Below, piece by piece: positions 52,959 through 61,408 of a stretch of 64,000 bases of DNA. Each line of letters begins with the position of its first letter. The stretch's first letter is position 1. This stretch comes from Lacticaseibacillus hulanensis. Lineage in GTDB: Bacteria > Bacillota > Bacilli > Lactobacillales > Lactobacillaceae. The stretch lies in assembly GCF_004010095.1 (NCBI RefSeq), contig NZ_RRYD01000014.1, forward strand, positions 19,657 to 83,656, written 5' to 3'. The translations under genes were made by a program, and so were the position numbers. The notes beneath the pieces are model-generated. The model was not told where the DNA came from. It did not search any database and was given only the letters and a program-made list of their open reading frames with translations.

Positions 52959-54389
52959 ATGGATTCAAGTGTTTCCGCATCGTTACATGCAGATCGCGCC
53001 CGTGTCGAGGTTGCTCATCCCGGCCTAGCCATGGTCAGCATGCTGATTGGTGCATTCATGGGGATGTTTAGTGAAACGGCGCTGAACATCGCACTCCCAA
53101 GCCTGGCAGTCAGCCTGAACGTACCAACCAGTACGCTTTCCTGGCTGGTGACCGGCTACATGCTCGTTATCGGGATTGTTCTGCCATTTTCCAGTCTACT
53201 CACCCGTTGGTTCACCACGCGTCAACTGATTATTACTGGGCTCATTGCGTTTATCATCGGTGCCGCAATCGCAGCGACCGCTGGTTCCTTCCCAGTTCTG
53301 CTCGTTGGCCGGATGATTCAGGGTGTTGCTACCGGGATTATTTTGCCATTAATGTTCACCGTCGCTATGCAGGTATTCAAGCCAAGTAAGCTTGGTGCTG
53401 CCATGGGGATGTGTGCCCTTGTCATCATGTTTGCCCCCGCAGTTGGTCCTACACTGACCGGGCTCATCCTGGCAAAGCTTAACTGGCACTGGCTCTTCTG
53501 GTTGTTCATTCCAATCTTGGCTATTGCACTGGTTTTCGCCATCACCAGTCTTGAAAACGTTGGTAACATCACCAAGCCTAAGGTGGACTTCCTGTCCGTC
53601 GCCGGCTCCGTTATCGGGTTCGCCAGTCTAGTTTCTGGTGTTAGCCTTGCTTCCGATCTTGGCTTCAACTCACCAGTAGTTATTGGCCTACTTGTCGTTG
53701 CCGTCGTTGTTTTGTTCCTGTACGCTCGCCGGCAATTACACCTCGCCGAACCTGTGCTTAACCTGCACATCTTCAGCATCCCCGCATTCCGCACCGGTGC
53801 CTTGCTCGTGATGCTCGACTTTGGCATTATTTTGTCAGCAATGTACCTCTTACCTATGTACCTGCAAAAGGGCTTGCTGCTGCCAGTTGCGCTGACCGGG
53901 ATTATCATGTTACCTGGTGGTGCAATCAACGCGGTGGTTTCCGCCATTGCTGGCCGTTTATTCGACCGTTTTGGGGCTAAATGGCCAGCACGTCTTGGCT
54001 TCCTCATCGCCCTTATTGGTGCTATCATGCTGGTCTTTGCCGGCAGCACGAGTAGCGTTGCTTACGTTATTGCGGCACACGTCATCTTGATGATTGGTTG
54101 CCCACTTGCAATGTCTCCCGCCCAGACGCACGCACTTAGCGCACTGTCTGGTCGTGAATCCGCTGATGGCAGTACCATCATGAACACCATGCAGCAGATT
54201 GTTGGGGCAATCGCAACCGCGCTTGCAACCAGCCTGCTCGGTCTTGGTACCGCAGCTTCAAGTTCGCACAATGCCGCAGCTGCCTTTACAAATGGGGTCC
54301 ACTACGGAATTTACTTCACAATTGTCTTGATTGTTGTGGCACTTCTGCTGACGTTTGGCATTAAGAACACAAAACAAGTTTCAGATTAA
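52959..54389 (+). CDS. MFS transporter, DHA2 family (EmrB/QacA-like)
   Basis: Proton-driven exporter of 476 residues with about 14 membrane helices. Typical DHA2 features: ETALNIALPSLAVSLNVP in the first helix, TGYMLVIGIVLPFSSLLTRWF, GRMIQGVATGIILPL and GPTLTGLIL (motif C-like). The ATG at 52959 is preceded by AGGAGG; the longer ORF start lies inside the leader. Substrates of the family are drugs, bile acids or lipids; the sequence does not say which. Confidence 0.88.
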   Translation: MDSSVSASLHADRARVEVAHPGLAMVSMLIGAFMGMFSETALNIALPSLAVSLNVPTSTLSWLVTGYMLVIGIVLPFSSLLTRWFTTRQLIITGLIAFIIGAAIAATAGSFPVLLVGRMIQGVATGIILPLMFTVAMQVFKPSKLGAAMGMCALVIMFAPAVGPTLTGLILAKLNWHWLFWLFIPILAIALVFAITSLENVGNITKPKVDFLSVAGSVIGFASLVSGVSLASDLGFNSPVVIGLLVVAVVVLFLYARRQLHLAEPVLNLHIFSIPAFRTGALLVMLDFGIILSAMYLLPMYLQKGLLLPVALTGIIMLPGGAINAVVSAIAGRLFDRFGAKWPARLGFLIALIGAIMLVFAGSTSSVAYVIAAHVILMIGCPLAMSPAQTHALSALSGRESADGSTIMNTMQQIVGAIATALATSLLGLGTAASSSHNAAAAFTNGVHYGIYFTIVLIVVALLLTFGIKNTKQVSD

Positions 54390-54441
54390 TTAGTACTTTG
54401 TCCCCGCAATTTCGCACCGTGACCTTATCCTCGGTGCACAC

Positions 54442-54485
54442 AAAAGGCGTCCCCGCAGCTGATATCGCTGCAGGGACGCCTTTTT
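54442..54485. terminator. Bidirectional terminator between the exporter gene and srtA
   Basis: AAAAGGCGTCCC/GGGACGCCTTTT with an inner GCAG/CTGC. Confidence 0.9.
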
Positions 54486-54487
54486 AG

Positions 54488-55228
54488 TTACTTTTTGACT
54501 TTCTTGGTCACCTTGGCGCCAAATATTTTCGTCAATTGCTTTTTGTTTGCCTTCTTGGTGCTGGTTAAATCGCCCTGAATGACCCGCCGCTCTGGTTGAC
54601 CTTCCATCTGGGAGGCACACGTGATGAGCGTCACCATCGTTTTCCCCGGCACGTCGTTGATGTACTGAACCTGACTCTTATCGACAACCTTGTCGAGCGA
54701 AATGGTGTAAGTGTATATCTGCTTCATGTCTGTCAGGTAAATTTTTTCACCCAACTTAGCGTTCTCTAGTGGCGTGAACAGCACCTTGGTGTGCGGGATG
54801 TGGTGGCCAGCAAGCGCGTAGTTGCGTTTACCCATCACCTGATCCGGCTTCATCGTCCCGGCACCAACCACAAGATTCGTGTTGGCAATCCCGGCCAGAA
54901 TTGGCAGGTGAACATTAACGCTTGGCACCGCCATCAACCCAATTGGCTTCAGATTGCGGTTTAACGCCGCCTTGGACACAACGGACAGGTCCAGTGACTC
55001 AACCGATTTAAAGGTGTAGTTGGCCTTCTTCACGTTCTTCTTGTTGTTCGCCACGTCATCCGCCGTCAGTTGCTGTGCCGTGTTCAGCGAGTTTTGCGAC
55101 ATGTGATCGACCACAAATAGCTTAATCTGCTCGTTAAAAATCAGACCCAAGCTGACAATCAGTAGCAAAATCAGCAGTACGCGCCACAACCAAACCTTGC
55201 CGTTCTTCTTCTTTCGCTCTTTGCGCAT
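54488..55228 (-). CDS. srtA: Class A sortase
   Basis: Transpeptidase that anchors LPxTG proteins to peptidoglycan. 246 residues: basic N-terminus, membrane helix (about 13-31), sortase barrel with catalytic His142 (LAGHHIPH), Cys204 (TLITCAS) and Arg215 (ERRVIQG). TLITC is the class A signature. AGGAGG lies 5 bases before the ATG. A Lys-rich tail of about 25 residues follows the barrel. It lies 4 kb from the exosortase operon, but the two systems use different sorting signals. Confidence 0.93.
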   Translation of the reverse strand: MRKERKKKNGKVWLWRVLLILLLIVSLGLIFNEQIKLFVVDHMSQNSLNTAQQLTADDVANNKKNVKKANYTFKSVESLDLSVVSKAALNRNLKPIGLMAVPSVNVHLPILAGIANTNLVVGAGTMKPDQVMGKRNYALAGHHIPHTKVLFTPLENAKLGEKIYLTDMKQIYTYTISLDKVVDKSQVQYINDVPGKTMVTLITCASQMEGQPERRVIQGDLTSTKKANKKQLTKIFGAKVTKKVKK

Positions 55229-55672
55229 GTCGTCCTCCTCTGCCCGGCATCAATAGTTACCTCTTGTGATGCAAAGCTCAACGATTCTTTGTTGTCCTTA
55301 GTATAACAGGCTGTTTTCAGATTATCCATCAGTTTTACTTACTTAAATTTAGTTAATTTGACACTTTGCCGTGTGAACGCACGCCAAAAAACTCGGCGGC
55401 AAAAACTTTTCAAAAAAATTTGTGGAAAACGCTTGCTATGAAACGCGTTCGATACATTACACTGCGTATGCAGGGTTGATAAAGCTACTAACCGCGGGGT
55501 GGCACGGCCTTGAATAAACTATTGTAGATGAATAAGTCATGCGCTACTAATGTCCAATCTTCATCACAAAACTTATGCTGCTAGATCGGCCTAGCACCAT
55601 TCATCATCACTAAGGAATCGGTTTGGCGCCCATTAGTTTCGCTAACAAGCGCCACGCCCAGGAGGTAATCAT
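55229..55672 (+). other. Gene-free region between srtA and the EIIA-like gene
   Basis: About 440 bases. Contains the TTTTACTTAC word (55333-55342), the palindrome AACGCGTT (55442-55449) and a T-box-like core GGGGTGGCACGGC (about 55496-55508) without the other T-box parts. Promoters for both flanking genes must be here; none is clear. Confidence 0.4.
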
Positions 55673-56119
55673 ATGCTCAGTCTATTTAAGAAGTACGCCA
55701 CCACGCAAGTTGAACTCGACAATTACAACGAACTCGTTGCCATCAAGGAATTGGCCCACATCGCTGCCAAGAAGAGCAATCAAGACGAACAGCTGGTCAA
55801 AAGTGGCCTGCTTGCGAGCGTTGCTCAAGGTGCCAGCCAGGCAGTTGGCCGCGTTATGACCACCACCGCCACAATCACCGAGGCCCACCACGTACACATC
55901 GTGGCGGTCACCTTCGCTAAGCCAATTAACTGGAGCGGCACGCCAATTGATTTTGCGTTCGTTATCCTCAAGCCCGACGACACTGACGATGCTGTAATTG
56001 AGCACGCCACGAACCTCATCCAGCAGCAGTTGCAGGACAAAGACCTGGCCGTGCTCAAATCGGACAGCAGTGCCCTCGACAAGCTGGTCAAGAACGTCAA
56101 AAACGAGCTCGTCGCATGA
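55673..56119 (+). CDS. PTS EIIA (fructose/mannitol type)-like protein lacking the phospho-histidine
   Basis: 148 residues. The second half matches the end of PTS EIIA-2 domains (VAVTFAKPINW, then FAFVILKPDD and a helical tail). Where active domains have the GIAIPH motif with the phosphorylated His, this protein reads GRVMTTTAT, and the N-terminal part is short. It is unlikely to transfer phosphate, but it might act as a binding or regulatory protein. AGGAGG lies 7 bases before the ATG. A LacI regulator gene follows after a terminator. The assignment rests on the C-terminal pattern only. Confidence 0.5.
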   Translation: MLSLFKKYATTQVELDNYNELVAIKELAHIAAKKSNQDEQLVKSGLLASVAQGASQAVGRVMTTTATITEAHHVHIVAVTFAKPINWSGTPIDFAFVILKPDDTDDAVIEHATNLIQQQLQDKDLAVLKSDSSALDKLVKNVKNELVA

Positions 56120-56149
56120 TGTGCACCAAAATACCGGATTACAACCAAG

Positions 56150-56178
56150 AATCGGTCGCACCGCAGCGGCCGATTTTT
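56150..56178 (+). terminator. Terminator of the EIIA-like gene
   Basis: AATCGG pairs with CCGATT with additional GC pairs inside, followed by TTTTT. Confidence 0.7.
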
Positions 56179-56236
56179 GCTGTTCTGGCGTATACTAAAA
56201 ATTAGAAATGAACCACTACGCTGAAGGAGGAGCAAA

Positions 56237-57184
56237 ATGACCACAATTCGTGACGTAGCCCGCATCAGTGGCCATTCAGTCGCCACCGTATCGCGCGTTT
56301 TGAATCATAAAAAATACGTTTCGCCAGAGGTGCGTGCCCACGTTCAATCCGTCATCGATGAACTGGATTACGTACCCAACGACATGGCACGGGATTTGAG
56401 CCGCGGCAAAACCATGAACATCGGTGTCGTGTGCCTGAACCTTGCGCACCCTTACTATGCTGACATCAACGCCGGCATCATGAGCGCGGCGTTTGCGGCG
56501 GGCTATAACGTGGTGTTGTTGCAGTCAAAATACGACAACGAGCAGGAACGCAAATATCTGGAACAACTGCGCCGCAAAGCGTTCGACGGCCTCATTTTTA
56601 CCACGCACAATATCCCCGTTGAGGAAATGCTCCCCTACCGCAAATACGGACCGGTCGTTGTGTGCCACGACCCCGGTGATATCGACATCGATGCCGCCTA
56701 CAGTGAACGCGGGCCCTCATACATTAAGGCATTCATGTGGGCCAAACGCCACCAGTTCAAGCGCATCGGGTTGCTGCTGCCGCGTGATCCGGCACTTAGC
56801 GCAACTGGGGCCGAAACCATCGCGGCATACAAGCAGGTTTTCGGCCACAAACCTGCACCGAGTTACACGCGCATCGGGAGCATGACCTACGCCGATGGTT
56901 ATGCTGCCGGTGAATATTTCGTCACGCGCGGGCTGAACCCCGACTTTATTTTCGCTAACGGCGATGATATTGCCACGGGTGTTGGCCAATATTACAAAGA
57001 CCACCATTTGCCCGTCCCTGCGCTCATGGGCCAAGACAACCAGTTATCGGGGCAACTACTGGGCATCCCCACAATCGACCACCACTACCGGGACGTCGGG
57101 GCTGCTGCGCTGAGGCTGGCAATCGGTGCCGCCCACGGCAAGTACGGCCTGCACTCAGATTTCCTGACCAGAAGCGGTAACTAA
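56237..57184 (+). CDS. LacI/GalR family transcriptional regulator
   Basis: 315 residues. N-terminal helix-turn-helix and hinge (TIRDVARISGHSVATVSRVLNHKKYVS, split over residues 3-29), then a periplasmic-binding-type effector domain with MNIGVVCLNLAHPYYADIN, and the C-terminal GQDNQLSGQLLGIPTIDHHY that contacts effector and dimer partner. GGAGGAG lies 6 bases before the ATG. The target is unknown; the palindrome CGTTGAACCGGTTCAACG in the mannose PTS leader is one candidate of the right shape. No cognate sugar operon is directly adjacent. Confidence 0.9.
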   Translation: MTTIRDVARISGHSVATVSRVLNHKKYVSPEVRAHVQSVIDELDYVPNDMARDLSRGKTMNIGVVCLNLAHPYYADINAGIMSAAFAAGYNVVLLQSKYDNEQERKYLEQLRRKAFDGLIFTTHNIPVEEMLPYRKYGPVVVCHDPGDIDIDAAYSERGPSYIKAFMWAKRHQFKRIGLLLPRDPALSATGAETIAAYKQVFGHKPAPSYTRIGSMTYADGYAAGEYFVTRGLNPDFIFANGDDIATGVGQYYKDHHLPVPALMGQDNQLSGQLLGIPTIDHHYRDVGAAALRLAIGAAHGKYGLHSDFLTRSGN

Positions 57185-57253
57185 TGTGCCCGTCTACTGT
57201 CGCTGTCCGGCAGCGGCAGCGTGGTTGCTGAGGTAGACCAGTGGCGTCGCTCC

Positions 57254-57634
57254 GCGTTGTGGGGTTTGGCCTCCGGGTCCGGGCTGGGCCTCGGGTGTGC
57301 TTCGCCGTGGTCGCTGTGGCGGTCGTCTGGAGCCGGAAAACCGCCGTCTCCAGACTAAAAATTTAGCTTTGCATCGTCGCAGTCTGAACCTACCTCGTAC
57401 GATGCTTGACATGTAATCGCATGTTCTATCTCGCACCCAAAATCCTGAATGCTCCTCACACAAATCTAAATTTTTCCCACAAGAATAGAGGCTGTGCCAA
57501 CCGCAAAAACCGCGGTCGGCACAACCTCTATTCTTGTTGCCACAGCTACTGCGTGCGCATGTGAGTGAGTACGCATCAAGCTGGGTGGCACACCCGAGAC
57601 CCAGCCCGGACCCTCCGGCCAACCCCCACAACGC
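57254..57634. repeat. Long inverted repeat with 47-base arms enclosing a multi-hairpin core
   Basis: Arms match at 42 of 47 positions. The 287-base core holds GTCTGGAG/CTCCAGAC (57325-57355), AAAAATTTAG/CTAAATTTTT (57357-57366 with 57466-57475) enclosing GCATCGT/ACGATGC and ACATG/CATGT, a 57-base hairpin (57480-57536) and TGCGT/ACGCA (57550-57575). The octamer CGCTCCGC occurs at both outer ends (57248-57255 and 57632-57639) as a direct repeat. Confidence 0.8.
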
Positions 57635-57827
57635 TCCGCTGGATAGCGGCATAGATTCAGGACCCAACACCAGCTTCAAAGAGGGGTAACTGATCAAGCC
57701 TGAGGGAATTACCTTGGTTGTGAATTTCTCAGTTGTACTTAGAAATCGCGAGCAAGCACTTTAACCACGCTGTAGCGACTGGGTGGGGTCGGTGCGCGTG
57801 TAGTGCGGCTGGAATTTTCCTGTGAAA

Positions 57828-57883
57828 GCTATGGTGAGAGAAGACCGATGCGGGTTTTGCATCGGGCTTCTCCACACCATAGC
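57828..57883 (+). repeat. Large three-step hairpin
   Basis: GCTATGGTG/CACCATAGC, GAGAAG/CTTCTC and CCGATGC/GCATCGG, apical loop GGGTTTT. No T-run follows, so it is not an ordinary terminator. Confidence 0.8.
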
Positions 57884-58138
57884 CGGCAAAAATTAAGACC
57901 CGCCAGGCGGAGCAATGCTTCCCCAGCGGATCTTAACAACACATATTAAGTTTGTGACCCAAAAAACAGATACGGGGCTTAATTTTTAGGTTGAAGACCC
58001 GGTTTTTGGGGCTTCAACCGGCCGCACGGAAAATCCCAGCCGCACGGAACGCGCACCGGCCCCGCCCAGTCGCGGCCCCTATACCACTCAGTAACTCATA
58101 CTACCAAAACCACTTACGCTGCCGGACAATGTTTGTAC

Positions 58139-59080
58139 TTACTGTTTGGTGACAGTGACCTTGGCGAAGTATTCGTCAAACTTGCTCTTGTCCACGAATC
58201 CAGTTTTAGCTTCCATCGTGTTGAGCATCCCCGTCGTCATCGCGCTGCGCAACGTATCCTCAACTGATTCGCCCTTGTCTGTGGCATAAGCGAGACCAGC
58301 GAGGGTGGAATCACCAGAGCCCACCGGGTTAACCACGTTAATCTTCGGAATCGCGGCCTGGTAGTAATCCCCATCGTGTTTGGCAAAGGCACCTGCTGCC
58401 CCAAGGGAAACAACAACCCAGCTAACTCCTGCAAAGATTGGGTGCGCCAGCTGTTTGGCTAACTGTGGCAAATTCTTGCGGTCGACGTCTTCACCAATGA
58501 GGGCACCCAGTTCGGAATCGTTTGGTTTAATTAAATCCGGCTTTTCGTCAGCCTTGAGCGCTGCTTCCAGAGCAGCACCTGATGCATCGAGGAAGACTTT
58601 AACTCCTGCTTTGTGGCCAAGCGCAACCATCTTGGCGTAAAAATCGGTCGGCAGGCCACCCGGCAGGCTACCGGAAATGGTCACAAGGTCGACCTGCTTA
58701 AGCAGTTTTTCGTAGTGCTTAAGGAAGTTATCCGCGTCCGCAACGCTGAGAGTTGGGCCCTTTTCAAGTACTTCAGTCTGATCCCCGTTATCGTGCAGAA
58801 TTGCGATGCAGGAGCGCGTTTCGCCATCAATTTGGGCAAAATCACCAGTAATCCCGTCCTGTTCCAACTGGTGGGACAAATATTGGCCGAAGAACCCACC
58901 AAGGACACCAGTTGCAATCAGCGGGTGATCAAGACAGTGTAACACCCGAGCAACATTCAGGCCCTTGCCCCCCGCGGTTTTACGCACGGTGGTAACGCGG
59001 TTCACATCGTCAATCTTCAAGTGGTCCAGTGGGTACTGCACGTCAATGGACGGGTTCATGGTCACAGCTAGAATTGTCAT
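58139..59080 (-). CDS. lacC: Tagatose-6-phosphate kinase (1-phosphofructokinase family)
   Basis: PfkB-family kinase of 313 residues that makes tagatose-1,6-bisphosphate. Motifs: TMNPSIDVQYPL at the start, TAGGKGLNVARVL (substrate-binding), VTISGSLPGGLP, and the catalytic NPVGSGDSTLAG. The ATG at 59080 is 6 bases from GGGAGA. lacB and lacA lie upstream, but a strong terminator separates lacB from lacC, so lacC either has its own promoter or depends on read-through. 1-phosphofructokinase is the alternative; the lac neighbours favour LacC. Confidence 0.85.
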   Translation of the reverse strand: MTILAVTMNPSIDVQYPLDHLKIDDVNRVTTVRKTAGGKGLNVARVLHCLDHPLIATGVLGGFFGQYLSHQLEQDGITGDFAQIDGETRSCIAILHDNGDQTEVLEKGPTLSVADADNFLKHYEKLLKQVDLVTISGSLPGGLPTDFYAKMVALGHKAGVKVFLDASGAALEAALKADEKPDLIKPNDSELGALIGEDVDRKNLPQLAKQLAHPIFAGVSWVVVSLGAAGAFAKHDGDYYQAAIPKINVVNPVGSGDSTLAGLAYATDKGESVEDTLRSAMTTGMLNTMEAKTGFVDKSKFDEYFAKVTVTKQ

Positions 59081-59183
59081 TTTTATCTCCCTCTTATTTG
59101 CGGACACATCGCCAAAACTTGGCCAATGCACCGTATTGTCATTATTGTATCTGCCAAGAGCTAACAGTACATGCCTGCCGCAC

Positions 59184-59229
59184 AAAAAAAGGTGATAAAG
59201 AAATGAGCTCCACCCATTTCTTTATCACC
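59184..59229 (-). terminator. Terminator between lacB and lacC
   Basis: GGTGATAAAGAAATG pairs perfectly with CATTTCTTTATCACC, followed by seven T on the minus strand. It starts 9 bases after the lacB stop. Confidence 0.92.
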
Positions 59230-59237
59230 CGTTTTAA

Positions 59238-59813
59238 TTAGTCGTGGTAGACGCCTTCCGCCCACTTCTTGTTTTCTTCATCGAAGAAGTGAGGGTTATC
59301 GTACTGTTCTGGGTTTGGTGTTGCGATGTTGTCAATCTTATCAATCAACTTCTTGTTCTCTTCACTTGGCTTGTAGGAAGCGTTCAAGAAGGTGTCAACG
59401 ATATCAAAGATGAAGTCGCGGCCGAGGACAATGCCCCCGAAACCAAGGACGTTAGCGTTGAGTTCTTCACGTGCATACTTAGCCTGGGTAGCATCCCCAA
59501 CCATGGCTGCGCGGATGCCGTCGTTCTTGTCAGCGGCGGTTGAAACCCCAATCCCGGTCCCACAAAGGACAACCCCGAGATCAGCGCGACCAGAAATCAC
59601 GTCTTCAGCAACGCGCTTGCCGTAGATTGGGTAGTGCGTTCGGGTGTTGTCGTGGGTACCTTCATCAATTACCTGGTAGCCAAGGCTCTTCAGGTGGTCA
59701 GAAACAAGCATCTTGGTCGCGGTAACGATGTGGTCGTTCCCAAGAGCAATAACGGTGTGCTTGTCAATCTTTGGGTCGACAAAAGCTGGTGATGGCATTT
59801 CATTTTCAAGCAT
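59238..59813 (-). CDS. lacB: Galactose-6-phosphate isomerase subunit LacB
   Basis: Catalytic subunit of the RpiB-type isomerase converting galactose-6-phosphate to tagatose-6-phosphate. 191 residues, with [16 protein letters not shown], the catalytic Cys loop [16 protein letters not shown] and the C-terminal [23 protein letters not shown] typical of LacB. The usual family start (IAIGNDH) is preceded here by an extra 20 or so residues ([19 protein letters not shown]). GGAGG lies 10 bases before this ATG, so the extension appears to be translated. 147 bases after lacA. Confidence 0.92.
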   Translation of the reverse strand: MLENEMPSPAFVDPKIDKHTVIALGNDHIVTATKMLVSDHLKSLGYQVIDEGTHDNTRTHYPIYGKRVAEDVISGRADLGVVLCGTGIGVSTAADKNDGIRAAMVGDATQAKYAREELNANVLGFGGIVLGRDFIFDIVDTFLNASYKPSEENKKLIDKIDNIATPNPEQYDNPHFFDEENKKWAEGVYHD

Positions 59814-59960
59814 TATGATAATTCCTCCGATAAATGGTTTAGTTAAAGGTTCTAGGCGTTGCTCGAAGCGTTTCGGGTAACGCCGTTTTCCTGATTAGTA
59901 GGTCGACAAGGTGAAATAATTACGGTCGCTTTTCGCTGACGGGCAAAAGGCTTCGGTAAT

Positions 59961-60389
59961 TTAGATCATCTTTTCAAGCATGTCGAGACGAACCTGGTGA
60001 CGTCCTGCTGCGTATTCAGTGTCCAAGTAGTGCTGAACGATTGAGTAAGCAAGCTTTTCGCCCACAATACCGGAACCCAGGGAGATTGCCTTGGCCCCGT
60101 TGTGCATCGCGGTCATGTGCGCGGTACGTTCTTCATTAACGTTGGCCGTTACCATACCCTTAACCTTGTTGCTGGCCATTGCGGAGCCAACCCCATATTC
60201 ATCGAACATGACGGCCTTCTTTACGCCGTTTTCAAGCACCTGCTTGGTGACAGCAAGGGAGGATTCAACGAAGTCTTCCGCTGGCTTCTCAGTAACATCG
60301 ATCACATTGTAGTTGTGATCCTGAAGGTATGCCTTAACCTTCTCCTTCAGTTCGAACCCGTTCTTATCTGCGCCAATAACAACATCCAT
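59961..60389 (-). CDS. lacA: Galactose-6-phosphate isomerase subunit LacA
   Basis: Partner subunit of LacB, 142 residues. Begins [20 protein letters not shown] and ends [16 protein letters not shown], the standard LacA termini. In place of the LacB catalytic Cys loop it has [18 protein letters not shown], as expected for the non-catalytic partner. AAGGAG lies 9 bases before the ATG. It follows lacR after 25 bases, so lacR-lacA-lacB are probably one transcript. Confidence 0.93.
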   Translation of the reverse strand: MDVVIGADKNGFELKEKVKAYLQDHNYNVIDVTEKPAEDFVESSLAVTKQVLENGVKKAVMFDEYGVGSAMASNKVKGMVTANVNEERTAHMTAMHNGAKAISLGSGIVGEKLAYSIVQHYLDTEYAAGRHQVRLDMLEKMI

Positions 60390-60414
60390 GATTGTGATCT
60401 CCTTTTATAAGTAG

Positions 60415-61182
60415 TTACTCACTAGTAATAATATGCGTCAGCTTGCTGTAATCGCTTCGCTGCTCGTCTTCAATACTTGTGTCGGTGATTAAACCATCGA
60501 CATCATCCAAACTGTAGAACCCATAGAAGTCTTCGGTATCCAGTTTAGTGTGGTCCGCCAAAATGTATCGCTGCCGTGAATTGTTCAGGGCCATTCGTTG
60601 AATTTGCCCCTCATCCGCATTGGCGTTGCTGACGATGCTATCACACACCCCGTTAGCCGAAACGAAGGCCTTGGTGGTTCGCAAGTGTTCGAGCATCTCG
60701 ATTGCAAGGTTACCAATGAAGGCCCCGCTGCGTTCGCGATAAGTCCCACCGACGAGACATAGCTCGTAACGGTCGGCCTTGCTCTTAAAACTATCAAAGA
60801 CTGGCAGGCTGTTCGTTACCACCCGCAGTTCGGGAAGCGTTAAGTAGTCCGCAATAAACTCATTAGTTGTCCCCGGACCAATAAAGATTGTGTCGCCTAC
60901 CTCTATTAACTGGGCAGCTTGTGCAGCAATTTGCCTTTTTTCCTCAACGCGCAAATCTCGTTTTTCTAGACGGGAGAGTTCCTGATCCTGCTTCTGTGCA
61001 AGCTTAGGACTCTGGGCGCCACCGTGAACGCGGATAATGGCGTGCTTTTCGGCTAGTTCAGCCAAATCACGCCGTACTGTCATGGTAGAAACGTTCAGTT
61101 CCGCACCAATTTCGTTGACGGTAACAATGCCCTTTCGATCGACGAGGTTGCGAATTGTTAGGAGTCGTTGTCGTTTTAACAC
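60415..61182 (-). CDS. lacR: DeoR-family repressor LacR
   Basis: Sugar-phosphate-responsive regulator of 255 residues. N-terminal winged helix VTVNEIGAELNVSTMTVRRDL with the basic start KRQRLLTIRNLV, then the DeoR C-terminal domain (GDTIFIGPGTTNEFIADYL, RVVTNSLPVFD, GGTYRERSGAFIGNLA). The ATG at 61191 is only two bases from GGAGG. The GTG at 61182 is 8 bases from the full GGAGGTGA and starts at the usual family position, so it is preferred. Likely controls itself, lacAB and the divergent gat genes. Confidence 0.88.
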   Translation of the reverse strand: MLKRQRLLTIRNLVDRKGIVTVNEIGAELNVSTMTVRRDLAELAEKHAIIRVHGGAQSPKLAQKQDQELSRLEKRDLRVEEKRQIAAQAAQLIEVGDTIFIGPGTTNEFIADYLTLPELRVVTNSLPVFDSFKSKADRYELCLVGGTYRERSGAFIGNLAIEMLEHLRTTKAFVSANGVCDSIVSNANADEGQIQRMALNNSRQRYILADHTKLDTEDFYGFYSLDDVDGLITDTSIEDEQRSDYSKLTHIITSE

Positions 61183-61246
61183 TTTATGCATCACCTCCGA
61201 ACGGTTCGCTTTTGTTCTAAAATGTTTACTTATTCGGTACGCCATT

Positions 61247-61275
61247 AAATTACCATCAGTTGAAAGCCTTGTCAA
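61247..61275 (-). promoter_or_regulatory. Candidate lacR promoter
   Basis: On the minus strand TTGACA (61270-61275), 17 bases, TAATTT (61247-61252). Confidence 0.55.
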
Positions 61276-61295
61276 CAGTTTAAAAGAAATTTCGA

Positions 61296-61353
61296 AACCG
61301 CTTTAAAAAAGTTATCAGATAGGGGTTGACGTGTGAAAGCGGTTGTATATAAT
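61296..61353 (+). promoter_or_regulatory. gat promoter with cre site and inverted operator pair
   Basis: TTGACG (61326-61331), 16 bases, TATAAT (61348-61353). Between them lies TGAAAGCGGTTGTA (61334-61347), one mismatch from the cre consensus. AACCGCTTT (61296-61304) and AAAGCGGTT (61336-61344) form an inverted pair with centres 40 bases apart, a plausible LacR operator pair serving both divergent promoters. Confidence 0.65.
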
Positions 61354-61408
61354 TAGACTTGTAATCCGGTGAACACAAACGAACAAAAATTAACGGAGGT
61401 GAGGCCGC

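Larger units (their letters stand above)
57185..58138. ncRNA. Gene-free 950-base block of nested inverted repeats; candidate large structured RNA
   Basis: No credible ORF; the one 167-codon minus-strand frame is low-complexity and has no ribosome binding site. The block contains at least ten helices, including two 47-base arms (57254-57300 and 57588-57634), large hairpins at 57480-57536, 57828-57883, 57893-57936 and 57989-58019, and GTCTAC/GTAGAC at 57192-57238. GCCGCACGGAA is repeated at 58021 and 58039. Transcription direction is not determined. A MITE-like element is an alternative for the part between the 47-base arms. Confidence 0.5.

Noticed and set aside
55428..55449. cre-like sequence near GGAAAACGCTTGC and ATGAAACGCGTTCG
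   Set aside because: Both miss the CcpA consensus spacing around the central CG by one base.
55496..55508. T-box-like core GGGGTGGCACGGC
   Set aside because: No stem I, specifier loop, terminator or amino-acid gene accompanies it, and one core base differs from the consensus.
57194..57697. Minus-strand ORF of 167 codons
   Set aside because: Arg/Gly/Pro-rich low-complexity translation, no ribosome binding site, and it runs straight through the inverted-repeat arms.
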